Shown piece by piece: positions 1 to 11,430 of a stretch of DNA of 64,000 bases. How positions within the stretch are numbered: the stretch's first letter is position 1; every line of letters starts with the position of its first letter. Source of the stretch: Nannobrachium achirus (taxonomy: Eukaryota > Chordata > Actinopteri > Myctophiformes > Myctophidae). The stretch spans positions 15,323,620 to 15,387,619 of the forward strand of contig OY997643.1 of the NCBI GenBank assembly GCA_963921795.1. The letters are read 5' to 3'. The translations under genes and the position numbers were made by a program. The notes beneath the pieces are model-generated. The model saw nothing but the letters and a program-made list of their open reading frames with translations. It was not told the origin of the DNA and made no database searches.

Positions 1-15
1 AGGAGTTCATACTGC

Positions 16-17
<2 letters not shown>

Positions 18-97
<80 letters not shown>
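18..97. repeat. (TG)n microsatellite
   Basis: About 80 bp of uninterrupted GT dinucleotides. Open frames across it encode only Val-Cys or His-Thr runs and are artefacts. Confidence 0.98.
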
Positions 98-454
98 ATG
101 AAATGTGATTTTACCATAATCCCAGTAATCCTTAATAATATTCCATCATATTCAAGGGCTTTTGAGAAAGATACATTCAAATTAGACCACTGCAGAGGGC
201 AGGTGTGTTTGTCCAGCCACCAGCTGACACTAGTTTGAATCTGCATCAAGGCAATTATGCTTCTTCCCAGTCAAAATCATTTCAACAGAAAATTTACTAG
301 TATTAGGCTACTTAGTGAGTTCACCAACAAGTAAGACAGTAATTCTAAATTCATAACTATATATTATTTTCTCCCACATTTTTAGAGAACTATAATTGCT
401 CAATAACGGGTTGGTGACCTGGCAGAAAACCTACATTCAAAATGGGATGCCATC

Positions 455-517
455 ATGGAGAATATTGATGGGGTGGACACAAGGACTTCCTCATCCAAAA
501 TCCCATCAGAGTTGTCT
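455..517 (+). CDS. Candidate first coding exon of an unrecognised gene (weak)
   Basis: An ATG in a good Kozak context (GCCATCATGG) opens a frame of 21 codons that ends exactly at a consensus donor (TCT/gtaagt). The frame is also open upstream to about position 407. It ends in phase 0, whereas the next convincing exon at 1113 needs two bases from upstream, so at least one exon in between is missing or this is not an exon of that gene. I see no family resemblance. Confidence 0.2.
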
Positions 518-533
518 GTAAGTACTTTAACAT

Positions 534-650
534 TGTTCAGGCCAAGGACCCCTTATCTGAGAAATATCAAGCAGGAACCCCCCATTACATATAGTGTATA
601 CAATTGTGTTAAAGTTGCATAGATGTTGACTCCATATATTGGTAAACAGT
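534..650. mobile_element. Fragment of a hAT-like MITE (GGCCAAGGACCCC family)
   Basis: The phrase TTCAGGCCAAGGACCCCTTA matches the arm of the complete elements at 33318-33718 and 45593-45970, in the same order with the following GAAGCAGG-like segment. Only one arm remains and no TSD can be seen. Confidence 0.55.
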
Positions 651-1112
651 GCCCTCTAGAGTTGAAACAGGTAAGTAGTCAAATCTCGTCTGCTGCATTC
701 TGTGCAAAGTGATAACTCCCAATGATGCTGCTAGCCCTGCATCCTGCGTCCCTGACACATATGTTTAATAAAGGACACAATAAGTATCACTGCATCCCCA
801 ATACGCATTCAACTCTATCCTTTCTGCTATCAGTAATTTCACTGGACCAGCTGAGCTGCATGTGGTGGAGTCTCCACAGCTGTGTGTTCTGGCACTCTGA
901 CTTCTCCATGGCACATGATTTGACACCACTGTTTTAATGTCCCTGCAGTCCTCAGTCAAGCAAATCTACAGAGGCCTTGGAGAGGATCTTGGATGGCATT
1001 TTTACATTTTTATTATTTTTCCTTCTGAAAATGCCTTGCTTTGTGAGATGTCAATTTGTATAATGCTATGCTGAATGAGTGCTATCTTAAAAGTGTTTTT
1101 TTCCCACCATAG

Positions 1113-1204
1113 ATTCCGTACCGCACACAATGAGTCCGTGACGCAGGCTGAGGTGCAGGCCATAAAAGACGACGACTCCCAATGGTCCACCTGCCTCATC
1201 AGAA
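1113..1204 (+). CDS. Putative internal exon of an unrecognised gene
   Basis: A 92-bp open segment follows a pyrimidine-rich acceptor (tttttttcccaccatag) and precedes a perfect donor (gtaagt). It carries one base, 30 codons and one base. The peptide begins FRTAHNESVTQAEV and ends WSTCLIR; it is hydrophilic, acidic in the middle (KDDDSQW) and looks like ordinary coding sequence. The phase fits the candidate exon at 1558 exactly, giving a lysine codon across the junction. I do not recognise the family and assign no function. The fit of phase across four exons is the main support. Confidence 0.45.
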
Positions 1205-1344
1205 GTAAGTATGATATTGCGTTAATTTGGGGACATATGCCCTTACATTGGTTGTAATTTTAACTATAGGCTGTCCTGGCATACCTGTGATCCTAGTTTA
1301 CTGAGTTACTACACTGTCTCTCTGCATTCTATGTATGTGTTAAC

Positions 1345-1415
1345 TTTGCTCACTGTAAGTTGCTCTGAATTAAAAGCTTCAGCTAAATGCCTAAATTGTA
1401 AATATGATATTACAC
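1345..1415 (+). repeat. LINE/SINE 3' tail relic
   Basis: CTGTAAGTTGCTCTGAATTA followed by AAAGCTTCAGCTAAATGCC is a diverged form of the tail seen at 42465-42505 (AAGTCGCTTTGGAT...GCGTCTGCTAAATGCC), shared by fish L2 LINEs and SINEs. It lies in the intron between two candidate exons. Confidence 0.6.
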
Positions 1416-1557
1416 AGTTGAAGTTAACAGATGGCACACTGACTAATATTGAAAAATGTAATATTGGTGCAAGTGATTTGTTTGAAAAGGTTTGTTTTCT
1501 ATTCAAACATTAGTGATTTCTATAATGTTTGCTAAAACATAAATATGTTGAATCTAG

Positions 1558-1618
1558 AGCTGCTGCAACAACAACCTTTGGCAGCCCATACATCTAAACA
1601 GAAATCAGAAAACAAAAG
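1558..1618 (+). CDS. Putative internal exon of an unrecognised gene
   Basis: A 61-bp open segment lies between an AG (gttgaatctag) and a consensus donor (gtgagt). It contributes two bases, 19 codons and two bases. Joined to the exon at 1113 it reads on as KLLQQQPLAAHTSKQKSENK, a Gln-rich then Lys-rich stretch. Its last two bases complete a serine codon with the exon at 1844. The acceptor has a weak pyrimidine tract. No family recognised. Confidence 0.38.
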
Positions 1619-1843
1619 GTGAGTTATACTGTCAGTTAGGACTGTTTGTTTGGATGTACGGGCTGTCAATGGTTAGTGGTGCAACTCTAGAATAGATTGC
1701 AGATTTGTACATTTGGTCTGCTTATTTCTTCGAGTTATCATCCTTTTGAGATGCCTTTATTTCATATTTAGAGTTCATTTAGTTGTATTTGTTGTTTAAT
1801 TCACTAGAAGTTTGCAATAGAGCTATGAAAACCTAAAGGCCAG

Positions 1844-1916
1844 CAAGAAGATGGAGCTGGATGGGCCCATAGAGGACGTGAAGAGGAGGAAGATGATTAC
1901 CAGCAAGAGAGATCGG
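1844..1916 (+). CDS. Putative internal exon of an unrecognised gene
   Basis: A 73-bp segment (one base and 24 codons) ends at the donor gtgagg. The peptide is KKMELDGPIEDVKRRKMITS followed by KRDR, a basic stretch resembling a nuclear localisation signal (KRRK). The acceptor chosen (aaaggccag) is the only one that keeps the frame open with the previous exon. An alternative acceptor at 1820 would add SYENLKAS but breaks the upstream phase. The exon ends in phase 0 and continues into 4405. Function unknown. Confidence 0.4.
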
Positions 1917-4404
1917 GTGAGGTATTGCCCTGTTGTATTACGGTTGCATTTGTTTGATCATGTAACTTATCAATTACCTTATGTAAGGGATATAACAGTG
2001 AGGTGGTCATTGCTGAGATATGGTTTCACTACTCACAAAAACAAAGGCAGGTTTATGATCTTAAGTTTATTCTACAGGTCTGGGCAATAGCATTGTTGTC
2101 CAGTCCAGATAGGTGGCACACTTGAGTGAATCAAAAATTCTGTCTGGTGGGCATATTCTATTTCCTGGCCAAAGGTGGATTTTACCCAAAAGGTGGGGTT
2201 CTGAGAGGCTTCCTACCATAAGCTTTCATGATGGTATCATGAAACTGCCTTTGAGTCAGTAAATATCAAACTGTTTACTCAAGTGTTGATGATTCCCAAA
2301 TGGTGGTCCACTGATGAGTAACTAATGCAACATTGTTTTCTCATCCAACTGTAAACATATCAACATACAGCATATTTTTTTAACTGCTTTAATTGTGAGC
2401 TTGTAGATTTTAACAATAGTTATCAGTGGAACAGTCAACTAAATGTAATAAATCAACTCCTGCAAGTCCAAGTCCTTGTCAGGGTGGGCATCCCCAGTTC
2501 AAGTATGATTGTTATTTTTTTTTTCTAGACATAATATAGCCCCCATACAGTCATTTTGGATGGAAGCTGGCAGCAAGGGCTGCTGGTAGCAGTGAGTTGG
2601 ATGATGCCTGTGACAAGCTGTTGAGCTGAAGTTAATGCATCTGTAAACCAATTGAAGTAGTAACTAATAACATTACTTTTTCTTCCCATCTGTAACATGT
2701 AGAGTATTGTCATACAGTTCATATTGGATGAAAGTAATCTCTGGTTTTCCAGAGCTTTAATGCCTATTTCATTGTTACATTGTGTTGCCAAGAACAGGGT
2801 CAGATTCATTTTGTGACCTTGAATAAGTGTTTCATCTGGACCAGAATAATCCCTATTCTTTAAGATCCTAGTTGGTTTGGAGTTTGGAAAGGGTTGACAT
2901 TAACTTGTTCCTGGTCCTTCTCTAGTCGCCAGCATTGATTATTGCCCTTATCTGTTTCATTCAACTTCTTCCTTAGTGGGCAGCAAGTGTAATGCAGGTA
3001 ATCACTTTATTGCCAGGTTTGACAAGAGAAACAAGGGACTAGGTATAAGTAAAACAAGCACAAAAGAACTAGGCTAAGTTTGACCACTCTAAAGTACACC
3101 GGCTATTTGAAAATGGCAGATCTATAAGGTTTGTTAACCATCTATGTGTGCAGTTAACCTGATCACGTCTCCTCCTATCCATGCTGGCCCACAGCTGTTG
3201 CTCAGAGTGTGCTCAAAATATGGTTAGCTGTTTGATATTAAGTTGATTATAACAAATGAGGATGGAAAGGCAGCATTCCCCTCTTTATCTGGCCGACATG
3301 GTGCTCAATGATGTAGACCAAGTCACATCATTAAGGTAACTTTCCACCAAACAGACTACAAGAGACTCTTTGCAGCTCCTTCAGACTGGCAGTCTGTCGC
3401 TTTAGTTGGCACAGACTAAGCACAAACTTTAGTCGTCTGAAAGAACATGTTTTTGTACTGATGTGTGTTGCCAGGTCTGCTCATTATAAGAGACTTTGGA
3501 CTTGTTTTCCTGTATAGTCGCTTGTAAATATTCATAGTTGCGGTTGCTTTAGTTTGGACTTGTTTTCGTAAGTGTGGTTGCTTATTTGGGCTTGCTTTTA
3601 AGTACATAGACCTGTTCCCCATGTTTCACTCACAGAATATATGTGGCAACACCAAACAATCAAACCCACATTTTATTATTCAAGCTTTGCTTAGGAATTG
3701 ATCGATTTATGTTGAAATAGATACAGTAATATGGTATTGGTTCAAATGTGCAATGGGAAAATGTCCCTGGCTTATTTAGGCTTGTTTCTGTTGCAGACTA
3801 GAGGTCCACAGAACTAGAGTATCTACTTCCTCATTGCTGAAAGGCTCCCAAAGGCAGCTTTTTGGCGCTTTTCCACTTGTTCCAACGCTGCGTTGCAAAA
3901 TCTGTTCGGTGGGAAAAGGGGCTTTAGGGATGTCCTCAGTGGTTTTGATGTTCAGAGACTACTGTAAAATATATGCACAGCCCAATATGCTGTCACGCAT
4001 GAAGGGCACACGATGGCGCAAACACACACAGTATGCAAATTAAAAATATATATATTGTTTTTGCCAAGTTAAATGTAACACCAACTAACTTTAGAATGGA
4101 GCTCTGGTCTAGACAGAAATCAATGGCAAATATTTTACACAATCCAGGGCAAGGGTTTTTCCTTGGCCTCTAGGTAGTATGTTTGAACAATGTTTATTCA
4201 GTGGAGTTATAGCGAAAACGGACAGCCAGTAGCAAAAACATTGTCTCCCTATGCCTTCGGCCTGGTGGAGACAACAAGCCTAAAATTGCTTATCATAAGC
4301 AGACAAGGCAAAACTGGGGGCCCCATATCAAAGGTTTTCCTTTTGACCAGAATGGATGAATAGAACATGTTGAGTCTAACCTCCTCTTCCCATCTGTTAC
4401 ACAG
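1917..4404. other. Intron-like interval without recognised features
   Basis: About 2.5 kb of AT-rich unique-looking sequence between two candidate exons. A fragment at 3110-3130 (GAAAATGGCAGATCTATAAG) resembles one arm of the palindromic core found elsewhere. I see no gene, RNA or complete mobile element here. Confidence 0.5.
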
Positions 4405-4587
4405 CTCTTCAAGAAACAGGTCGGTGTTGGACAGAAGATACTGTCCAAAGAGGACCAGCAATACCTCAGCGGTGCAGTCGCCAATTCCGTCAGTGACGAG
4501 GACAAAACTGTTTTCAAAATCAAATCACCAAAGTGGCGCTCATCACGGCTGTCCAAAAATGGCGGACTGTCAGAAGGTCCTGGATGA
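4405..4587 (+). CDS. Putative exon, possibly terminal, of an unrecognised gene
   Basis: It follows a good acceptor (ctcctcttcccatctgttacacag) and opens in phase 0, matching the exon at 1844. The frame reads LFKKQVGVGQKILSKEDQQY and goes on for 60 codons through a Lys/Ser-rich end to TGA. Near the end the next frame looks equally protein-like (KMADCQKVLDDNGKKVV then stop), so either a frameshift or an internal donor (gaag/gtcctg or aagaag/gttgtg) is possible. If frameshifted, the locus may be a pseudogene. No family recognised. Confidence 0.42.
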   Translation, partial: LFKKQVGVGQKILSKEDQQYLSGAVANSVSDEDKTVFKIKSPKWRSSRLSKNGGLSEGPG

Positions 4588-5275
4588 CAATGGGAAGAAG
4601 GTTGTGTAGCCCAGGTCCACCCATGTTCACACCTATCGTGGACAGTTTACAAGAAGAGCCCCCCCTCCTGCAGAGGGCAAGCATATCTACCTGCAGCAGA
4701 GTGAGGAGGACACCTCTGGGACTTAGTAAGGCTTGTTATAGGCTCTGTGTACAACTGTACTCTTGGGTTTTTAGAAGGGGCATAAATGTTTCCTGTTCAG
4801 ATTCCCATGGCTTTGTTTCATTGGCTCAGCAGCAGATTTGAACCAGAATAACCAGAACAAGCTATGGAAGAATGGGAACCATTCATGCCATCTTCTGGAA
4901 ACATGGGATTATAGTTTGCACAGTGCCAATTAATGGTGGTGTTCTGTTCATGCTTTTGGTTCTGATTTGTTTATTCTGTCCAACACTGACCTGTTTCAAA
5001 TAGTGTTCTTACCTACCTGGAGTGTGTTAAGTAAGAATTGGATGTGTTCTATTCATTTTACAGTATATTCAACAATCAACTGTGTGTGTGTGTGTATGTG
5101 TGTGTGTGTTCTTAAAATACTGTTCTTAGGTTTTAGCCCGTTTTAAAAGAACATTTAAAAGAATATTTGCTCTAAAAATAAATATTTGCTTAATTGCATT
5201 AAGTCATTTTCTTGTGTTGAAATGTGTACCTATCATTTGGTGTAGAGAGAAAGGAGCTGGCTTAAGGGGACACTG
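4588..5275. other. Interval without recognised features
   Basis: I see only a short imperfect GT run at 5080-5110. AATAAA occurs near 5178 on the + strand and could serve as a polyadenylation signal if the exon at 4405 is terminal, but this is a guess. Confidence 0.4.
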
Positions 5276-6388
5276 AACTGTATCCTGGTATGGTGAATCC
5301 TGATGGTTAGGACTTAAAATATGGTTATAGGTCATATCAATCAAGAATGTATCCTGACATAAAAATACACCTAGTGTTTGGACTTGACATATGCTTACGG
5401 GTCATATCAATACAGTATCCTGAGCTAAAATACACCCTGTGTTTGGACTTGAAACATGGTCATAGGTCGTATCTATACAGTATCCTGAGCTAAAATACAC
5501 CCCGTGTTAGGACTTAATATATGGTCACAGGTCGTATCTATACAGTATCCTGAGCTAAAATACACCTGGGATTGGCACTTGAAATATGGTCACAGGTCGT
5601 ATCAATATAGTATCCTGAGCTAAAATACACCTGGTGTTTGGACTTGAAATATGGTCACAGGTCATATCTATACAGTATCCTGAGCTAAAATACACCCTGT
5701 GTTAGGACTTAATATATGGTCACAGGTCGTATCCATACAGAATCCTGAGCTAAAATACACCCGATGTTTGGACTTGAAACATGGTCACAGGTCATATCTA
5801 TACAGTATCCTGAGCTAAAATACAACCCGTGTTTGGACTTCATATATGGTCACAGGTCGTATCAGTACAGAATCCTGAGCTAAAATACACCCCGTGTTTG
5901 GACTTCATATATGGTTATAGGTCGTATCAGTACAGAATCCTGAGCTAAAATACACCCCGTGTTTGGACTTCATATATGGTTATAGGTCGTATCAGTACAG
6001 AATCCTGAGCTAAAATACGCCCCGTGTTTGGACTTCATATATGGTTACAGGCCGTATCAATACAGAATCCTGAGCTAAAATACACCAAGTGTTTGGATTT
6101 GAAATATGGTCACAGGTCATATCAATACAGTATCCTGAGCTAAAATACACCAAGTGTTTGGATTTGAAATATGGTCACAGGTCATATCAATACAGTATCC
6201 TGAGCCAATGTACACCCGGTATTGGCACTTGAAATATGGTCACAGGTTATATCAATACAGTATCCTGAGCTAAAATACACCCAGTGTTTGGACTTGAAAC
6301 ATGGTCACAGGTCTTATCAATACAGTATCCTGAGCTAAAATACACCTGGCGTTTGGACTTGAAATATGGTTAGAGGTTGTATCAATAC
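5276..6388. repeat. 65-bp minisatellite, about 17 units
   Basis: The anchor GGTCRTATCNATACAG recurs at 5401, 5466, 5531 and 5596 and onward with a strict 65-bp step. Each unit contains ATCCTGAGCTAAAATACACC and TTTGGACTTGAAATATGG. Units diverge by a few percent; those at 5831-6060 share TTCATATATGG and form a sub-family, so the array has grown by recent local duplication. The edges are more diverged. Confidence 0.95.
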
Positions 6389-6390
6389 AT

Positions 6391-6980
6391 TGGATATGAG
6401 TTATGACTCATCTCCAGAAATGACAACTGTCCATTTCTGATGAGATATTTTAGACACTGCCTGGAGTTATTTTCAGAATATGGCATGTGGTCGTATACAG
6501 TATCTGGGAAAAGATTAACTCCATATTCTAGCAAGAATAAAGTGGTCCCATATTGGGGGTTCGATATGCTCCGAACATGAAATGTATTTCACTTGCTGTT
6601 CGGAGAGTATCCAATCTGGATATCAGCACATATATAGTTACAGGTCATATCAATACAATATATGGATTTAAGATACTTCTGGTGTTTGGACTTGAAATAT
6701 GGATAGTGGTCATATATGTACAATATCTTGACATTGGATATGAGTTAAGAATCATTTCCAGAAATGACAGCTGTCCATTTCTGATGAGATATTTTAGACA
6801 GGGATTAGAGTTATTTTCCGAATATGGCATGTGGTCATATACAGTATCCGGGATAAAGATTAACTCCATATTCTAGCAAGAATAAAGTGGTCCCATATTG
6901 GGGGTTCGATATGCTCCGAACATGAAATGTATTTCACTTGCTGTTCGGAGAGTATCCAATCCGGATATCATCATACATGA
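6391..6980. repeat. 345-bp higher-order tandem duplication next to the minisatellite
   Basis: The segment 6391-6635 (TGGATATGAGTTA... to CGGAGAGTATCCAATCTGG) recurs at 6735-6980 with about 95% identity by eye. The spacer 6636-6734 holds a degenerate copy of the 65-bp unit, so the 345-bp unit arose from the edge of the array. Confidence 0.92.
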
Positions 6981-7727
6981 CTTGTATCTGGTAATATTCG
7001 GGCAACGATATCTAGGGATTCTTGGTCTTTTTGCGCAGTGTGGGTCCTCGTCAATCACAATGACATCCGGCGTATTTGCAGTTATAAATACATGGGGGAG
7101 GAGAGGGTCATTGAGTTGAAACATTTCTGGTTTCACACTGGAGTTTTTGTCAAATCAAAAGAGGAATCAAACATAGGTGACACATCTTTGGTAAATAATG
7201 TCAACAATTCTGTCATGTCTGGCTACTGTATGTACAGTCCTTTGCAAACATTACAACTGTTTAATATGTGGGACGTACACTCTATGACCTGATGTTGTAA
7301 GAGTCATGCATGCACAGACACACACGCACACGAACACACAGTATCCTGGCCCTCTTCCTACCATGTGATAGTAATCCCCCAGTGGGTTGTGTGTCATTGA
7401 AACAGTGGGACAGATGACAGTGACGATAGCACTTTGCCAATGTTGACGATCGTCATCTGCGTCCCCTGATCTAAACAAGAGGAGCTGTCGCCTGGCCCTG
7501 GCTCCGGCCCCGACTCCAGCCCGGCCCGGCCCGGACCGCCGTCCAGCCCCGCTCCTCTGTCTCTTCTAGGCCTGGCGTCACAGGAAGTGGACGGTCAGGG
7601 TGGAACAGAGAGTACAGAGCATCATCATCAGCGCTGGATAGAGATCGCTGCACCATGCACAGAAGGTTCACACGCTCACCCACGCACACAGTCGCTAGGG
7701 GAAAACGTTGTTGTCATAATATGTAGC
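6981..7727. other. Interval without recognised genes; GC-rich patch at 7480-7560
   Basis: A run of GGCCCCGACTCCAGCCCGGC type sequence at 7490-7550 is CpG-containing and could be an exon or promoter remnant, but no convincing frame or splice site is seen. At 7690-7715 GGGGAAAACGTTGTTGTC resembles the terminus of the TCGTC family. Confidence 0.35.
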
Positions 7728-8085
7728 CAGAGGTGGAAACAATTTAGAAATACTCTGTTACAAGTAAAAGTACATAATTCAAAATGTACTTGTGCAAAAG
7801 TACAAAAGTATTGGCATTAAAATGTACTTAAAGAACTAAAAGTAAAAGTACTCATTATTTCAAGTTTTTAAATGTAGGGCATGCAGGCTATACAAATCTT
7901 TTGAAAATAGCAGATCTACAGGCTCACAATGCATCGCATCGCGCTGCGATTTGAGCTTGCAGATCTGCAACTTTTGATGTTTTTGCTGGACGCTGTAGTG
8001 GGATCAAGTAGGGCGTTAATTTACGAGAAAAATAACTCAAAAGGTTAACATATGGAAATAAGAGATTTCTGCCCGACAGCGACGA
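7728..8085. mobile_element. Chimeric MITE: CAGNGGTGGAAA left half, TCGTC-family right half
   Basis: The left half starts CAGAGGTGGAAACAATTTAG and has the AAGTAAAAGTAC phrases of the elements at 54308 and 56226. The right half has TTTTGATG...AAGTAGGGCGTTAATTTACG and ends GATTTCTGCCCGACAGCGACGA, the TCGTC family. The joint lies in a palindromic core at 7901-7978. The 8 bp on either side (tatgtagc, aataagcg) are not a TSD, as expected of a recombinant. An insertion followed by deletion is the alternative. Confidence 0.7.
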
Positions 8086-8285
8086 AATAAGCGTTGAAGA
8101 ATGATGAAAAATCATGTGCCCTTGTTGTGCCCTCTTATGACAGCCTCTTTCCAGAAGTCAAAAGCATCAGTAATTCAGCATGCCTTCACGCAACCATAAT
8201 ATGCCTGTACACAAACACAAACACACATCAAAGTAGAGTAGCAACGCTATATTGCAGCCTGGAACGCGAGGCCTTTTGCAAGTGC

Positions 8286-8486
8286 AACACAATATTGTCA
8301 CTGTCGGGTGAAAACGTTGTATGTCCTTTTTAACAAATGGAAAAAAGAACGTGTTTCCAATACTTTAAAAAGAAATGTTATACAGTAGTATGACGTAGGT
8401 AGGGCAATAATTTAACGTTGATGTAAAAGGTTGAAATACTGTATGGAGACACAAGGTATCTTGCGTGACAGCGATGATATTCAGCG
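8286..8486. mobile_element. TCGTC-family MITE
   Basis: Its left end TGTCACTGTCGGGTGAAAAC and right end ATCTTGCGTGACAGCGATGA are inverted versions of one another and match the family termini at 20246-20474. It is about 200 bp with no coding potential and no core palindrome. The right end is followed by a 13-bp direct repeat (cagcgatgatatt twice). Confidence 0.65.
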
Positions 8487-8920
8487 ATGATATTCAAGCA
8501 GTATCAGTCTCCTGTGGTTTGTGCTGTCAGGATATCCTTGGAAAGCTATGGAATATTCACTAAATCAGGCATCATCAGATAGACATCAGGCCACCTGTTT
8601 TTCGAAGGACCTCCAAGGATGCTGGCGTTCATCATCCTCATCATCCAGGCCTCCGTTGCCATTCCGCACAGGAGACATCGCGACTCGCACGAAAACCCAC
8701 GCACACGTCGGCATCTGGTGATTTTCTCTGATTTATTTATGACAACAAGCATTACATCTGTCTACACACAGTCTGACCTCCTCGCATGCGAGTATAACGT
8801 CTGACCTTCCTCGCATGCGAGTAAAACGCACGCTGGCCGCTGGCTCGGAAAAAGAAGTCGGAAGCCGAAAACCGCACTAAATGAGATCCTGAGGAAGAGC
8901 GAGGGATCAGGTTTATTTTA
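8487..8920. other. Interval without recognised features
   Basis: It contains a near-duplicate CCTCGCATGCGAGTATAACG / CCTCGCATGCGAGTAAAACG at 8778-8830. No gene is seen. Confidence 0.4.
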
Positions 8921-8921
8921 A

Positions 8922-9165
8922 CGTTGCTGTCGGGGGCGTGCAGAAACCTCTTATCTCCTTATTTTAACTTTTTGTGGTTTAATTCTTTTGGTAAATCAAT
9001 ACCCTGCTCGATCATACTTACAGCGTCTCACAAAACAAAAGCATCAAAGGTAGAAGATCCAACAGAGCTTGTGAATCTGCTAACTTTTGATGCTTTTGAA
9101 TTTGAACGCTGGAGAAAGCGGCGGTTTTCGGACATACAAGGTTTCCACCGGACGGAGACGATAAG
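8922..9165. mobile_element. TCGTC-family MITE with central palindrome
   Basis: The left end CGTTGCTGTCGGGGGCGTGC then AGAAACCTCTTATCTCC is inverted relative to the right end GGACATACAAGGTTTCCACC then GGACGGAGACGA. The centre (9041-9092) is a diverged core palindrome flanked by GCATCAAA/TTTTGATGC. Not coding. Confidence 0.75.
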
Positions 9166-9603
9166 AGGCACCGTGATGGTGGTGGTACATGCTGTGATAG
9201 TCCAGCCCTTCTCTCTCCTCCTTCAAAACCCCAACATGTTTATTGTTTATATGTGACATCCAGGATGTTCAGTGGGATTCCGTGTGTTTACCACCTCAGA
9301 ATGGATGCCAGGGCCCGGCGTTCAATCATTATCAAAGCCCTCCTCGACTCAAACCAGCGCCCAGATGCTGTTTAACAAAAGCATCACCACAAGAGGCAAA
9401 ACACATCAATACACAAAAGGAACTTGTGAATATCTACATGACAGTCAAGTATTTGCAAATATGTCCTCCCGGATAACAACACGGGCTCAGACGCCCTAAT
9501 CCCGGGCGATTTAGAGAAACGTTACCCTCTGCGTTATGCTGATGAAGACTGACTTTGAAAGGAAACAGAGAATGCAAAATGATCTACTGTGCCCTCCAAA
9601 ATG

Positions 9604-10054
9604 TCAACCACGTGTTGCACAGCAGTTCTCAGTAGTGGTGGGCGCTAGCCGCGCCAACAGCGGTCGACGTTGGAATGGTGGAGGAAGAGTCTGGGCAAGA
9701 AGCCCCAAACCCCGGCATCGTGCGGCATGCTCCTCCACTTTGGGGTCGGCTGCGTTGAGTTTTGTAATTACGAATTTTTTAGACACGTCCCTCTATGGTT
9801 GGCACGGAGGACCGCAAACCGCCGAGCGCCGTTTCATCTGTCCGCCTCGCTCAGCGACAACATCCTCCGCCGCGGCGTGGATCACAGGGCCGAGGGGAAC
9901 GAGGGCATCAACCCTGCACATGTTGAACATCTTTTCCCCCTCTTCTTCTTCGGCGTGTCTCGCACAAACACGGACGGCCTGCTCTAAACGCTGTTGTTTC
10001 CGTCGATACAGATACACGCTGTATATCATTGGCTTTGTTCGGTGTGCCAAGTGA
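9604..10054. other. GC-rich open region, coding status unresolved
   Basis: Frames stay open for 172 codons on + (9536-10054) and for 89 codons on - (9793-10062). The patch is clearly richer in CpG than its surroundings. None of the translations shows a domain I recognise, none has a signal peptide, and open frames on both strands are expected in GC-rich DNA. It may be an untranslated first exon, a promoter island or a relic. Confidence 0.25.
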
Positions 10055-10070
10055 ACAACCATGCCTGAAT

Positions 10071-10560
10071 AGCAGTGGTTGAAAGTAACATTCTACAAGT
10101 ACTCAAGTACTGCAAAGTTGAGGATTTTTTTACCTAACTGGAGTGTTTTCAATTGTCTGTACATTTACTTCTACTCCATTACAGTACATCTCAGTGATAC
10201 ATGTTTTTACTCCACTACAATTATTTAGAAACTTTAGTTACTTTGTAGATTTGTATTATTATTAGTACAAAATATGCATTAACCATCCCTATATACTTGA
10301 ACTATTTGAAAATAGCCAATCAAAGGCTCACCACGTGTCGCATATAGCGATGTGATGTGAGCTCTGCTATCTTCAAAATATATCTATCGATTTTGAACAC
10401 TTGTGAAATGGGACATTGTACATAATGAATACTTTTACTTTTGGCACTTTAGCTCATTCACTACCAAGATTAAATTAATTTTATAAATACAGGACTTTCT
10501 TGTAACAGAGTATTACTGCATTGTGGTAATGATACTTTTACTGAATATGGCTATTGGTCC
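10071..10560. mobile_element. CAGTGGT-AGTAAAAGTA family MITE with core palindrome
   Basis: It begins CAGTGGTTGAAAGTAACATT and includes CTTCTACTCCATTACAGTAC, the reverse complement of the family arm. The palindrome at 10304-10379 pairs TTGAAAATAGC with GCTATCTTCAAAA. The right border is approximate. Confidence 0.65.
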
Positions 10561-11425
10561 CGAACCGGAGAGCGCATGAAAAGAAAGAAACACTAAAAAC
10601 ATTCCTCTCGACAGGTTATGATGAATTGATGAGGTGTGATTGAATAAACGGATGTGTTACGCGGTAAGGATACGACGTCGCAGCCCCGCCGTTTTCTATG
10701 GAGGATGTGTGGCTAATTCTTCCTTCCTGGCCTTGCCTCGAGTCGCTTTCATTGTTTTGGGAGCATTTCTTGATCAGCGCCAATCTGGCTTCTCAAGCCT
10801 CTCACTATGGTAGGTGGAGTTGGCACACAACTCAATAGAAGTTCAAGGTCAACTATGGAGGCTTTTTCTGAAGGCCTGCTTATTCACTTAGAAGTGTTGG
10901 GAGTTTTTTTTCTCTTTTTTTTCCCTGCTGAGCACTTTAGCTGGTGATAATAGTCCATGGGCCAGATCCCAGATTTTTGGATATCTGTACCAGATTAGAG
11001 AGTGTTTTTGTGTAATTCTACAAGTCTGTAGTTTATGAAATGATATGATAGCAATGTCAAAATAGTAGCATGATCACTTGTTTTTGGCCCTTATATCTGA
11101 CATCTGATGAAGAAATATGGTATATGGTGAACTAAGAAACTAATGGGTTGATTTGGATGATTGTGCTATCAAAGTATATGTTTTCTGGGGTGCCAAGTTG
11201 ATTTATGAGGTGACTGAAGCAATTCAAATGTTATCTTTTTAATTAGTATCAGTCTTTATTCCAAGAACATGACATAGTGCTTTAGCTTTGAGGCTTTTGT
11301 TGAAGCGTGTTGCAGATAGCATGCTGGTCACAGACCTACTATACAGGCATTAATGAATGCTGTGTATGAATGTGTGTGTGTGCGCGCATTCATGGAGGTA
11401 TACAAACACACTATGTGCATGAGTG
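10561..11425. other. Interval without recognised features
   Basis: AT-rich unique-looking sequence upstream of the LTR element, with a short GT/GC run at 11371-11390. No gene seen. Confidence 0.45.
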
Positions 11426-11430
11426 TATGG

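Noticed and set aside
5276..6388. CRISPR-like array (65-bp and 40-bp regular repeats)
   Set aside because: The repeats are contiguous with no unique spacers and the sequence is eukaryotic.
9536..10054. 172-codon frame as a protein gene
   Set aside because: GC-rich patch with frames open on both strands and no domain, signal peptide or splice evidence; kept only as unresolved.
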